From positions 1 through 11,765 of the forward strand of contig JALOPY010000025.1 in NCBI GenBank assembly GCA_025453735.1: a DNA stretch of 11,765 bases, given 5' to 3'. Both the position numbers and the translations under genes were made by a program. Below are positions 1 to 6,612 of this stretch, one piece after another. The notes below the pieces were generated by a model. The model ran no database searches. It was not told the DNA's origin and saw only the letters and a list, made by a program, of their open reading frames with translations. The DNA is from a bacterium (GTDB taxonomy: Bacteria > Zhuqueibacterota > Zhuqueibacteria > Thermofontimicrobiales > Thermofontimicrobiaceae). How positions within the stretch are numbered: position 1 is the first letter of the stretch; each line of letters opens with the position of its first letter.

Positions 1-3000
1 CGCCGATCAATTCGGCGCGATGTTTCATATTGGTCAAGCCCTGTCCGCTCGATAATTTGCCGTTTAAACAGCCAATACCATTATCATCGAGTGACAATTC
101 AAAATGACTTGCATTGACCGCAACATGGAACGTGAGGCTGGAACATTCCGAATGTTTGATCACATTATGCATCGCCTCTTTGAAAATCAGAATCAGGTGA
201 CGCCGCCACTCCATGGGCAGGCTGATGCCTTCCAGTTGGCTGGAAATCCCTGCCACCCGAAAGTCGATCCCGGTTTTATCGAATAGCTCATCGCCAAAAT
301 CTTTCAAATAAAGCACCACGTCGTGCAAAGAATTTTGCGTCGGATTCAACGTCCAGATGAAATCCCGGGTGCTGCTGGACAGCTCTTTTGCTGCCTTGCT
401 GATTTTATTGATATAGTCGATATCATCGGGCGATTTGTTCAACAATCGAGTCTTCACAATTTCGCTGAATAACGAAATTTTGGTCAGCTTCTGTCCCAGC
501 TCATCGTGAAAATCAGCAGCGATGGTTTTCTGGACGCGCTCTTTTTCCTGGTTGCGAATTCGCTCCAGCTCCACGGATCGCCTGATTTTCAGTCGAGTGC
601 GAGCTGTAAAAAAAAGGATGATCAATAGGATCAAGGTTCCGACGACGGTCGGATGCCAATATTTGGTCTGGTAAAAGCGCGGCTTGATTTTCAAATTAAT
701 ATGGGTTCCGGCTTCATTCCAGACGCCATCACAATTTGCCCCTTTGACGCGGAAAATATAGTTGCCCGGATCCAAATTGGTGTAATTCACGTACCGCCGC
801 GATCCGCATTGAATCCAATCATGATCGAGACCTTCCAATTTATAGGCGTACTGATGTTTGGAAACATCGGTGTAATCGAGCACCGAAAATTCAAACGAAA
901 AGAAATTTTCCCGATGCGACAGGGCGATGGCTTTTCCCTGGAAAATGGGACCGAACTGGTGGCACATTTCCTCGTCAAAAATTTTGAATGATGTGATCAC
1001 CACCGGCGGAACTTCGCTGGAAATTTGAATTTGATCCGGATCAAAAATATTGAAGCCATTCACGCCGCCGAAAAACATCTCGCCGGAGCGCTGGCTGCGA
1101 TGATAGGCGCCGGCATTGAATTCATTACTCTGCAAGCCATCCAGCAAATCATAATTGACAAAAGTATCGGTCCGGGGATCGAATTTCGAAATCCCTTTAT
1201 TCGTGCTAAGCCACAAGCAGCCATGATCATCCGGCAAAATGCTATAGACGACGCCATTGGCCAACCCATCTTGCTCGGTAAAATGGATAAACGTCTGGCT
1301 GCGCTTGTCAAATTTATCGAAGCCCTTGCCAAAGCTGCCCAGCCAGATGAGGTTCGTGTCGGTGCGATCGAGGTAAATCATCAGAATCCGGTCATCGCAA
1401 ACCGTTTTTTCATCATCGGGATGATGTCGATATCGAACAAATTTCGCGGTCTGAATATTGAACTGACAAAATCCGCCGCCAAACGTCGCGACCCAGAGAT
1501 TGCCCTTGCCATCCCCGGTGATGAAATACACTTGGTTGTCGCTCACACTCGTGGAATCATTCGGGTCATATTGATAATGCGTAAATCGTCGTTTCGCCCG
1601 ATCAAATTTATCGAGTCCCCCGCCAAACGCCGCAATCCAGAGATTTCCGAATTCATCTTCATAGATCGAACGAACCTGGTTGGCGCTGATGCTCGTTGAA
1701 TCATCCGGATGATGCTTATAATGATTAAATTTATTATTTCTTCGATCGAAATAATTCAAGCCGCCGCTGAACGTCCCGATCCAGAGGGCACCCTGGCTGT
1801 CTTCCAAAATGGCTCGCACGTGATTATCACTGATGCTGAATCGATTCTTCGGATCATGTCGAAAATTCACAAACTCATTTTTCTCGCGATCCAAGCGATT
1901 GATCCCGGTTTGAAATGTGCCGATCCAGAGCAAGCCGTTTCGATCTTCACACAACGAGAAAACCACATTTTCACTCAGACTATTCGCGTCTCGCGGATCA
2001 TGAAAATAATGGGCAAACTTGTTTTTGCGGCGATTGAATTTATTGATGCCATAGCCAAAATTGGTGCCGATCCACAGGATTCCGGAGCGATCCTCGAACA
2101 GCGAAAGCACCTCGTTGCTGCCGAGGCTATTGATGTTCGTTGGATCATGTTGATAGCGGGAAAATTGATTTTTGTTTACATCGAGGCGATTCAATCCCGC
2201 ATCAAAGGTGCCGATCCAGAGCTCATGGCAGCAATCTTTCAAGATTGACATGACCTGGTTCGAACTCAAACTGTTGGAGTTCATCGGATCATTTCGGCAA
2301 TGCTTGAACTCGCCAGAAACCAGGTCGAATCGATCCATGCCGTCGCCGAACGTGCCGATCCAGAGGAATCGATTCCCGCATGACGTGTCCGGGCAGATGG
2401 AAATAATCCGATCATTCACCAGGCTATTGGAATCGGCGGGATCATGCTGATAAAATGCGAAGCCCTTTCCTTCGGTAAATTTCACCAGCCCGCCACCATA
2501 GGTGCCAAGCCACAGCGTGCTAACTCCATTCTGAATCGTCTCATTAATTGTCATAATATTATAAGCCAGGTCATTCTTTTCTTCAAACACAAAGGGATGC
2601 TGAATGAATTCTCCTGTCTTTTTATCGAATTGGTACAACCCTCCGCCAAAGGTGCCGATCCAGAGCGAGCCTGCGTGATCTTCAAAAATAGCTTTGATGG
2701 TAAAATAATTGAGATATGAAAAAGTGAACGGCAATTCTGCCAGCAAGCGTTGACGCTCCGGCGAATCGATTGGGATTGGATCGAAGCGATAGTTTGAAAA
2801 TTTGTCAGACCGGGGATCATAATTGCACAGCCCTCGCGATAAAGTCCCGATCCACAAGGTGCCATCTCTGCCAAGAAATAATGAAGTAATCCAGTTATCG
2901 GCAATCGAACCGGAATCGCCGGGATTGTTTTTATAGACTGTGAAATTATAGCCATCGAATTTGTTCAGCCCATCGATGGTGCCGAACCACATAAAACCAT

Positions 3001-3145
3001 CGTGATCCTGGACAATTGACGCAACCGTGCTTTGCGAGAGCCCCTGGTCCAGCGTCAGGCATTCGAAGCTGATGTTTTGAGGCTGGGCATTGAGATGATT
3101 TGCCAGGCAAAAGATACACATGAAAAAGATAAAAAATCTCACCAT
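1..3145 (-). CDS. Two-component sensor histidine kinase with double beta-propeller sensor (3' end beyond left edge)
   Basis: Membrane sensor kinase, open without a stop from an ATG at 3145 to the left edge (1048 codons in view); the C-terminus is missing. A hydrophobic signal peptide covers residues 1-20, with likely cleavage after LNA. Fourteen repeats of the LWIGTFGGGL..FD type fill about residues 25-710, enough for two seven-bladed Reg_prop propellers. A Y_Y_Y domain follows at about 755-820 and one membrane helix at about 832-849. The HisKA_3 phospho-acceptor is His880 in DFHDELGQ. HATPase_c shows the N-box EAMHNVIKHS (990-999), DDNGIG (1020-1025) and GQGLTNM. In this family the periplasmic propellers sense a ligand, often a carbohydrate, and the kinase phosphorylates a NarL/LuxR-type regulator, which could lie beyond the left edge. 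The ligand is unknown. An in-frame GTG four codons upstream (3157) is an alternative start; neither start has a strong ribosome binding site. Confidence 0.93.
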   Translation of the reverse strand, partial: MVRFFIFFMCIFCLANHLNAQPQNISFECLTLDQGLSQSTVASIVQDHDGFMWFGTIDGLNKFDGYNFTVYKNNPGDSGSIADNWITSLFLGRDGTLWIGTLSRGLCNYDPRSDKFSNYRFDPIPIDSPERQRLLAELPFTFSYLNYFTIKAIFEDHAGSLWIGTFGGGLYQFDKKTGEFIQHPFVFEEKNDLAYNIMTINETIQNGVSTLWLGTYGGGLVKFTEGKGFAFYQHDPADSNSLVNDRIISICPDTSCGNRFLWIGTFGDGMDRFDLVSGEFKHCRNDPMNSNSLSSNQVMSILKDCCHELWIGTFDAGLNRLDVNKNQFSRYQHDPTNINSLGSNEVLSLFEDRSGILWIGTNFGYGINKFNRRKNKFAHYFHDPRDANSLSENVVFSLCEDRNGLLWIGTFQTGINRLDREKNEFVNFRHDPKNRFSISDNHVRAILEDSQGALWIGTFSGGLNYFDRRNNKFNHYKHHPDDSTSISANQVRSIYEDEFGNLWIAAFGGGLDKFDRAKRRFTHYQYDPNDSTSVSDNQVYFITGDGKGNLWVATFGGGFCQFNIQTAKFVRYRHHPDDEKTVCDDRILMIYLDRTDTNLIWLGSFGKGFDKFDKRSQTFIHFTEQDGLANGVVYSILPDDHGCLWLSTNKGISKFDPRTDTFVNYDLLDGLQSNEFNAGAYHRSQRSGEMFFGGVNGFNIFDPDQIQISSEVPPVVITSFKIFDEEMCHQFGPIFQGKAIALSHRENFFSFEFSVLDYTDVSKHQYAYKLEGLDHDWIQCGSRRYVNYTNLDPGNYIFRVKGANCDGVWNEAGTHINLKIKPRFYQTKYWHPTVVGTLILLIILFFTARTRLKIRRSVELERIRNQEKERVQKTIAADFHDELGQKLTKISLFSEIVKTRLLNKSPDDIDYINKISKAAKELSSSTRDFIWTLNPTQNSLHDVVLYLKDFGDELFDKTGIDFRVAGISSQLEGISLPMEWRRHLILIFKEAMHNVIKHSECSSLTFHVAVNASHFELSLDDNGIGCLNGKLSSGQGLTNMKHRAELIG

Positions 3146-3181
3146 TGAAATTTTCACCCAAGCAGATAGAAAGAGGCGTTG

Positions 3182-3222
3182 ATTAACGAGTCACGCACTT
3201 TCGAAGTGCGTGACTCGTTAAT
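3182..3222. repeat. Perfect 19-bp inverted repeat with 3-nt loop
   Basis: The left arm ATTAACGAGTCACGCACTT (3182-3200) is exactly complementary to 3204-3222, with the loop TCG at 3201-3203. The stem is long and stable, but no T-run follows directly on either strand, so it does not look like a standard rho-independent terminator. The core, 3191-3214, matches 19 of 24 bases at 3362-3385. That suggests a REP-like dispersed palindrome rather than a gene-specific operator. It lies 37 nt upstream of the kinase ATG, so it would fold in the kinase leader RNA if transcription starts upstream. Confidence 0.9.
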
Positions 3223-3262
3223 TAAGATCATAATTTTTGATCAACTTATACGAGGATAAAAA

Positions 3263-3358
3263 ATGAATGTTTCTGTATTAATTTTTAAAAATATTTTTTT
3301 AAAACTATTCACCGCGGTAAAATTTGGGAAGCGGAATAGTTGCAATATTTTTTATTAA
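3263..3358 (+). CDS. Possible small basic, hydrophobic peptide (31 aa)
   Basis: An ATG at 3263 is preceded by GAGG at 3252-3255 with 7-nt spacing, the clearest Shine-Dalgarno match in this spacer. The frame runs 31 codons to TAA at 3356-3358. The product begins MNVSVLIFKN and is hydrophobic in its first half and basic in its second. It resembles no family I know. The reading frame overlaps a hairpin (3303-3341), and the region is AT-rich, where ATG-led frames arise by chance. It may not be a gene. Confidence 0.2.
   Translation: MNVSVLIFKNIFLKLFTAVKFGKRNSCNIFY
3303..3341 (+). terminator. Imperfect hairpin followed by a T-rich run (possible plus-strand terminator)
   Basis: AACTATT (3303-3309) pairs with AATAGTT (3335-3341). 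After a 2-nt bulge, CCGC (3312-3315) pairs with GCGG (3331-3334), leaving a 15-nt loop. On the plus strand the stem is followed at once by GCAATATTTTTTATT, which resembles a weak intrinsic terminator. It would act on plus-strand transcription such as the possible small ORF here. On the minus strand T-rich sequence begins only about 10 nt after the stem, so it is a poorer terminator for the M14-like gene. Confidence 0.25.
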
Positions 3359-3361
3359 ATG

Positions 3362-3385
3362 CCAGGCGCTTTTGAAGTGCATGAC
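3362..3385. repeat. Decayed copy of the 3191-3214 palindrome core
   Basis: CCAGGCGCTTTTGAAGTGCA and the four bases after it match the palindrome core at 3191-3214 in 19 of 24 positions without gaps. The right half (GAAGTGC.TGAC) is best kept; symmetry is broken in the left half. The copy lies just beyond the stop codon of the M14-like gene. The two copies are 171 nt apart in the same orientation. Confidence 0.55.
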
Positions 3386-3401
3386 ATGATCGATGTGCAG
3401 T

Positions 3402-5573
3402 TTAAAACTTAAGCGGAACTTTTTTCATGATGGTGCCTCCCTTTTCCGACGCAACTCGAACGATCAATTCTGCCGATCCGCCATTAATTTTTACCAGCCA
3501 GGTTCCGGATTTGATAGTTGGCTCATCCGATTCCGGTCCCCCTTCTTCGGATTGTTCTTCGCTTTCTTCCATCATTATTGGAGATGGACGCTGTGCGCGC
3601 TCCTCTCTTTCCTCTTTTTCCCATGCCAAATCCTTTGTTTCTTTACCCTCGATCACCCCCAGTCGCAAGACTTTTGGCATGGAGAGAATTTCCAAATTAT
3701 TATCCTTTGATTCGAGATACGCAAGCACGGAGCGAGGCGGCTGCTGAGCATAGCGGGTTCTTTTTGCCAGTGCATTCCGAGTTCCCAATGGACCGATATT
3801 TTCGACTTTAATTTTGATCTCTGCAATCAACGCGTTTTCAGCGATCTTTTTGTTTCCTTGAGTAATTTTGATCACACCATTTGCATCGGTTGAGGCGATT
3901 GCCTCCGTCGCTCCTTTCAGGACTTGAATTGGTTTGATCTCGATTTCTTTGATCAGCAATGAGGGCGTCAACGCTGCCAGCTCTACGGCAAACAGGGCAT
4001 TCTGCTGACAGACGCTCTCCAATCTTTTGCCAGCAGGCGGATTCTTTTTATAGAATTCAATAAAACCACCAATCTCAACTTCGCCAAGCTGAGGATGCTT
4101 AAATGGTTTCCAGTGGATAAATCCTTTTCCTGTCTGTTCCTTCTCCAAAAAATTCAGCCAGGCTAAATCATACTGAATTGCAGTGTTGATCGAATCGCCT
4201 TTCGCCTCAAATTCTGCCGGCACAGTCCAGACGCTGGGGCTTAGTGCATAAGCATTGTAGTCCTTGTATGCCCAATCCAGAAACGTCCCGAAAACTGCTT
4301 CTTTTGCTTTCATCGCTTTCGGCTGCGCTTTTTGTTTCTCGGATTTGGTTTTGATTTCCTGCAACCGGATTAATTTTTTCACGGTCGCATCGGATATGCC
4401 ATTTTGTTGGATGTACATCTGGGCATCCAGTGTTTTAATCAACTCCTGAAGATTCCCCATTTTTAAAATATCAGTCACGCGCAATTCACCAGGCAGCTCG
4501 TTTTCCAATTCTGCTATTAGCTTTTCTTCTTCATTCGGAACCTCGCTCCCCCGCTCTTTTTTTTCTGCCTCAGGGAAACTGTGAGTCATTTCAAAGCCTG
4601 TCAGTTTTTTATATTTGTTACCCAACATTTCATAAATTTCAAGATCAGGCTTGGGAATTTCCTTGTCAGCCAGATGATCATACGGACGATATAACATTCC
4701 ATCGCCGGATCGATAAATCACGACGATCGCCACGTTTGGATGATCGATCATGAATTTCATCACGGCTTCGCTCTCCGGCTCTGAGCCAGGATACATGCCT
4801 GCGCCTGGCTGCTCAAAATCCATTTTCCAACCCACCGGGAAATTCGAGTTTAGATCCGTTCCTCCTGCCCCATCCTCATTGTATTGTTTATCGATATCAT
4901 CATCACTCCCTTCGACATAAAGCTTATATTCCCCTTTTTCATCTTTGCTTTTATTCACCGGAATCATCATTCGGGGATCATCTTTGCAGATTTTGAAATC
5001 GCCTTTGTCGTCTTTCACTCGCATCCAGGAGATGAATCCATCTTTATTGAGATCATCGGCAGGGTCTTCGTCATTCTTGCCATCGCGATCCTCATCGGTT
5101 GGGCGGAAATTTTTGATCATCGCCTTGCCAGAATTTCGTATTGAAAAATCACACGCATCGGGATTGATGGCTGGCATGATGTAAAATACTTTTTCCTCGA
5201 TCAGGTTTTTTACACGATCATCTGCGCTATAATTTTCCAGCAAGTACTGGATCGTATATAAACAGACTTCGGCGCCAACAACTTCATCACCTCGCAGTCC
5301 ACCGCTCAGGAAAATTGCGGGCTTCTCATTCGATTTTCCAGTTTTCTGGTTGGTAATTTCCATCACCCAGAGTTCTTTCCCTTGAAAGCTCTTTCCTGCC
5401 GAAATCAACTTTGCGAGGCTTGAATGGCTGCTTTGAAAATCTCGCAGCGATTTTGTAGTCTCTTCATAATTGTGGTATTTTGTCAGATCGAATTGGGGAC
5501 TGGCTGGTGCATCTGCTGCCATTAAAAAAAAGTATATTATTAAGACGAATGCAGGATATAATTTTTTCAGCAT
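3402..5573 (-). CDS. Secreted M14 zinc-carboxypeptidase-like protein, probably catalytically dead
   Basis: A 723-residue exported protein with the M14 carboxypeptidase fold. The signal peptide is at about 1-24. The metal motif region GGLRGDEVVG is at 91-100, an Asp-rich calcium-loop insert (DEDRDGKNDED, then DDLNKDG) at about 160-179, TDLNSNFP at 239-246, a GSEPESEA helix start at 263-270, YRSGDGMLYRP at 287-297 and GTFLDWAYKDY at 429-439. In active M14 enzymes the zinc ligands are His-x-x-Glu plus a later His. Here the two His positions read Arg94 and Arg288, while Glu97 is kept. The NRNF substrate-binding Arg reads Ser243, and the catalytic Glu position reads about Ser447 (PSVW for the usual TELW). 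A charged, probably helical insert spans about 335-425, and an acidic low-complexity stretch lies at about 645-685 within the C-terminal beta domain. The start is supported by AAAGGG 7 nt upstream. A scaffold, binding or inhibitory role is inference. Confidence 0.88.
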   Translation of the reverse strand: MLKKLYPAFVLIIYFFLMAADAPASPQFDLTKYHNYEETTKSLRDFQSSHSSLAKLISAGKSFQGKELWVMEITNQKTGKSNEKPAIFLSGGLRGDEVVGAEVCLYTIQYLLENYSADDRVKNLIEEKVFYIMPAINPDACDFSIRNSGKAMIKNFRPTDEDRDGKNDEDPADDLNKDGFISWMRVKDDKGDFKICKDDPRMMIPVNKSKDEKGEYKLYVEGSDDDIDKQYNEDGAGGTDLNSNFPVGWKMDFEQPGAGMYPGSEPESEAVMKFMIDHPNVAIVVIYRSGDGMLYRPYDHLADKEIPKPDLEIYEMLGNKYKKLTGFEMTHSFPEAEKKERGSEVPNEEEKLIAELENELPGELRVTDILKMGNLQELIKTLDAQMYIQQNGISDATVKKLIRLQEIKTKSEKQKAQPKAMKAKEAVFGTFLDWAYKDYNAYALSPSVWTVPAEFEAKGDSINTAIQYDLAWLNFLEKEQTGKGFIHWKPFKHPQLGEVEIGGFIEFYKKNPPAGKRLESVCQQNALFAVELAALTPSLLIKEIEIKPIQVLKGATEAIASTDANGVIKITQGNKKIAENALIAEIKIKVENIGPLGTRNALAKRTRYAQQPPRSVLAYLESKDNNLEILSMPKVLRLGVIEGKETKDLAWEKEEREERAQRPSPIMMEESEEQSEEGGPESDEPTIKSGTWLVKINGGSAELIVRVASEKGGTIMKKVPLKF

Positions 5574-5765
5574 GATTTTGCCCTTTCTTGAGAGGTTGAT
5601 AAAAGGCGCCTTAGGAACGTGAATTCAATAATTTTTCTATTTGCAAATGATCTTTGCTCATAGAAAGGCAAGATTGCTTTATCAAATGAGCAACTTAATT
5701 AATTCACAGTCCTTAACTCCAATTTTTAAATTCGCTTCAATTCGCGCAAATAACAGTCGCAAAGA
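5574..5765. other. Spacer between ccmD and the M14-like gene
   Basis: These 192 nt contain no credible coding frame. They hold an imperfect 40-nt hairpin (5654-5693) and the short palindrome ATTTGCAAAT (5639-5648). A promoter for the M14-like gene may lie here, but no clear -35/-10 pair was found. Confidence 0.55.
5654..5693 (-). promoter_or_regulatory. Imperfect hairpin in the leader of the M14-like gene
   Basis: TTGCTCAT (5654-5661) and ATGAGCAA (5686-5693) are exact inverted repeats. Inside them AAAGCA pairs with TGCCTTT around one bulged base, giving a two-tier stem with a 4-nt loop and a small internal loop. On the minus strand it lies between the ccmD stop and the M14-like start. No T-run follows, so a processing site, attenuator or transcript-end stabiliser is likelier than an intrinsic terminator. 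Function is inferred only from shape and position. Confidence 0.4.
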
Positions 5766-5906
5766 TTATTTGCATTCTGCCTCAGATTTTAAAAGTTCAA
5801 CTTCCCTGGCTAACCTCTTTTGTTTCTTTTGAATATTCCAAATATATCCAAATAGAACGCCCCAGATCAGCATGTACGCCAGCACGAGAAAAATTGTATT
5901 ATTCAT
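5766..5906 (-). CDS. ccmD: CcmD-like small membrane protein (46 aa)
   Basis: A 46-residue protein with an N-terminal membrane helix (about residues 4-24, LVLAYMLIWGVLFGYI) and a basic, then acidic, helical cytoplasmic tail. Size, layout and position directly after ccmC fit CcmD, the small partner that supports CcmC and the CcmAB transporter in releasing heme-loaded CcmE during cytochrome c maturation. CcmD proteins share little sequence, so the call rests on topology and neighbourhood. The ATG at 5906 has AAAGGG 8 nt upstream, and the gene starts 12 nt after the ccmC stop, indicating co-transcription and perhaps translational coupling. It is short enough to be missed by length cut-offs. Confidence 0.82.
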   Translation of the reverse strand: MNNTIFLVLAYMLIWGVLFGYIWNIQKKQKRLAREVELLKSEAECK

Positions 5907-5918
5907 TGCAAATCCCTT

Positions 5919-6602
5919 TTAAAAATTCTTTCGAATTTGATCGATGGATTTAGTCAGTTTTTCAATATCCACTCGAATCAGTAGTAATGTTAAAAATAAA
6001 AATGTAAATGCAGCAAGACTCAACATCAGCACCTGGAACATCCGGGGATCGAGTCCCGAACTTTCACCGCCCATGATCATCACATATCCGGGATGCATGG
6101 TCCGCCAGAGCCGAATAGAAAGATATACGATCGGCACATCGACAAATCCGATGATGCCGTAGACGGCGGAAATCCGCGCGGCTTTTTCTGGTGAGGCGAT
6201 CATGTTTCGCAATAGCAAATAGCCGACGTAGATCAGCCATAAAATCAGCGTGGTGGTCAATCGCGGATCCCAGGTCCAATACGTGTTCCAGATCGGCTTT
6301 GCCCACATCGGTCCTGTTAGCAAAACCAATGAAGTGAACAGCACTCCGATTTCTGCTGAACAAAAAGCGAGTGAATCGAAAACTTCTTTTTTCTTCCACA
6401 GGAATAAAATGCTGCAGACGAAAACCACTCCGAACGCCAAAAATCCTGTCCAGGCAGAAGCCACATGGAAATAAAAGATTTTTTGCACAATGCCCATGGT
6501 CTGTTCGATGGGCGCATAGTAAAAAATAGCCACAATGCTGGCCAGAATAAGCACCAAACTGATGATCGCAAACAAGTTTTTCATGTTCATAGTACTGACC
6601 AT
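5919..6602 (-). CDS. ccmC: Heme exporter / cytochrome c maturation protein CcmC
   Basis: A polytopic inner-membrane protein of 227 residues with six predicted helices, close to the usual CcmC length. It carries the family's tryptophan-rich periplasmic loop (WNTYWTWDPRLT, 105-116) and two conserved axial heme histidines: His46 in FHVASAW and His170 in MHPGY. In system I cytochrome c maturation CcmC presents heme to the chaperone CcmE in the periplasm. It begins 10 nt after the dcd stop and is followed by ccmD. The usual ccmA and ccmB neighbours upstream are absent, with dcd in their place. No strong ribosome binding site precedes the ATG at 6602; Met5 and Met7 are possible starts. The related cytochrome-assembly protein CcsA/CcmF is less likely, given the length and the WxWDPRLT context. 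Confidence 0.92.
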   Translation of the reverse strand: MVSTMNMKNLFAIISLVLILASIVAIFYYAPIEQTMGIVQKIFYFHVASAWTGFLAFGVVFVCSILFLWKKKEVFDSLAFCSAEIGVLFTSLVLLTGPMWAKPIWNTYWTWDPRLTTTLILWLIYVGYLLLRNMIASPEKAARISAVYGIIGFVDVPIVYLSIRLWRTMHPGYVMIMGGESSGLDPRMFQVLMLSLAAFTFLFLTLLLIRVDIEKLTKSIDQIRKNF

Positions 6603-6612
6603 AATTTAAATG

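Larger units (their letters stand above)
3146..3401. other. AT-rich spacer between the M14-like gene and the sensor kinase
   Basis: This 256-nt spacer lies downstream of the M14-like gene and upstream of the kinase. It holds a 19-bp perfect inverted repeat (3182-3222), an imperfect hairpin (3303-3341), a decayed copy of the palindrome core (3362-3385) and a possible small plus-strand ORF (3263-3358). No convincing promoter for the kinase was found. Confidence 0.7.

Noticed and set aside
653..2719. Chain of plus-strand frames up to 224 codons, several with repeated RRDPE or KGADPE blocks
   Set aside because: They are antisense to the propeller domain of the sensor kinase; the apparent protein repeats are the reverse reading of LWIGTF codons. 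The minus frame has signal peptide, propeller and kinase motifs in one unbroken run.
2551..3161. Minus-strand frames of 134 and 71 codons within the kinase 5' part
   Set aside because: They are other-frame shadows. The frame starting at 3145 encodes the signal peptide and the first propeller repeats across both.
3182..3222. Palindrome read as an intrinsic terminator
   Set aside because: The stem is strong but lacks an adjacent T-run on either strand, and it is 180 nt past the M14-like stop; a repeat element or leader hairpin fits better.
3393..3811. Three overlapping plus-strand frames of about 100 codons
   Set aside because: They are antisense to the acidic C-terminal region of the M14-like gene, whose biased codons reduce stop codons on the opposite strand.
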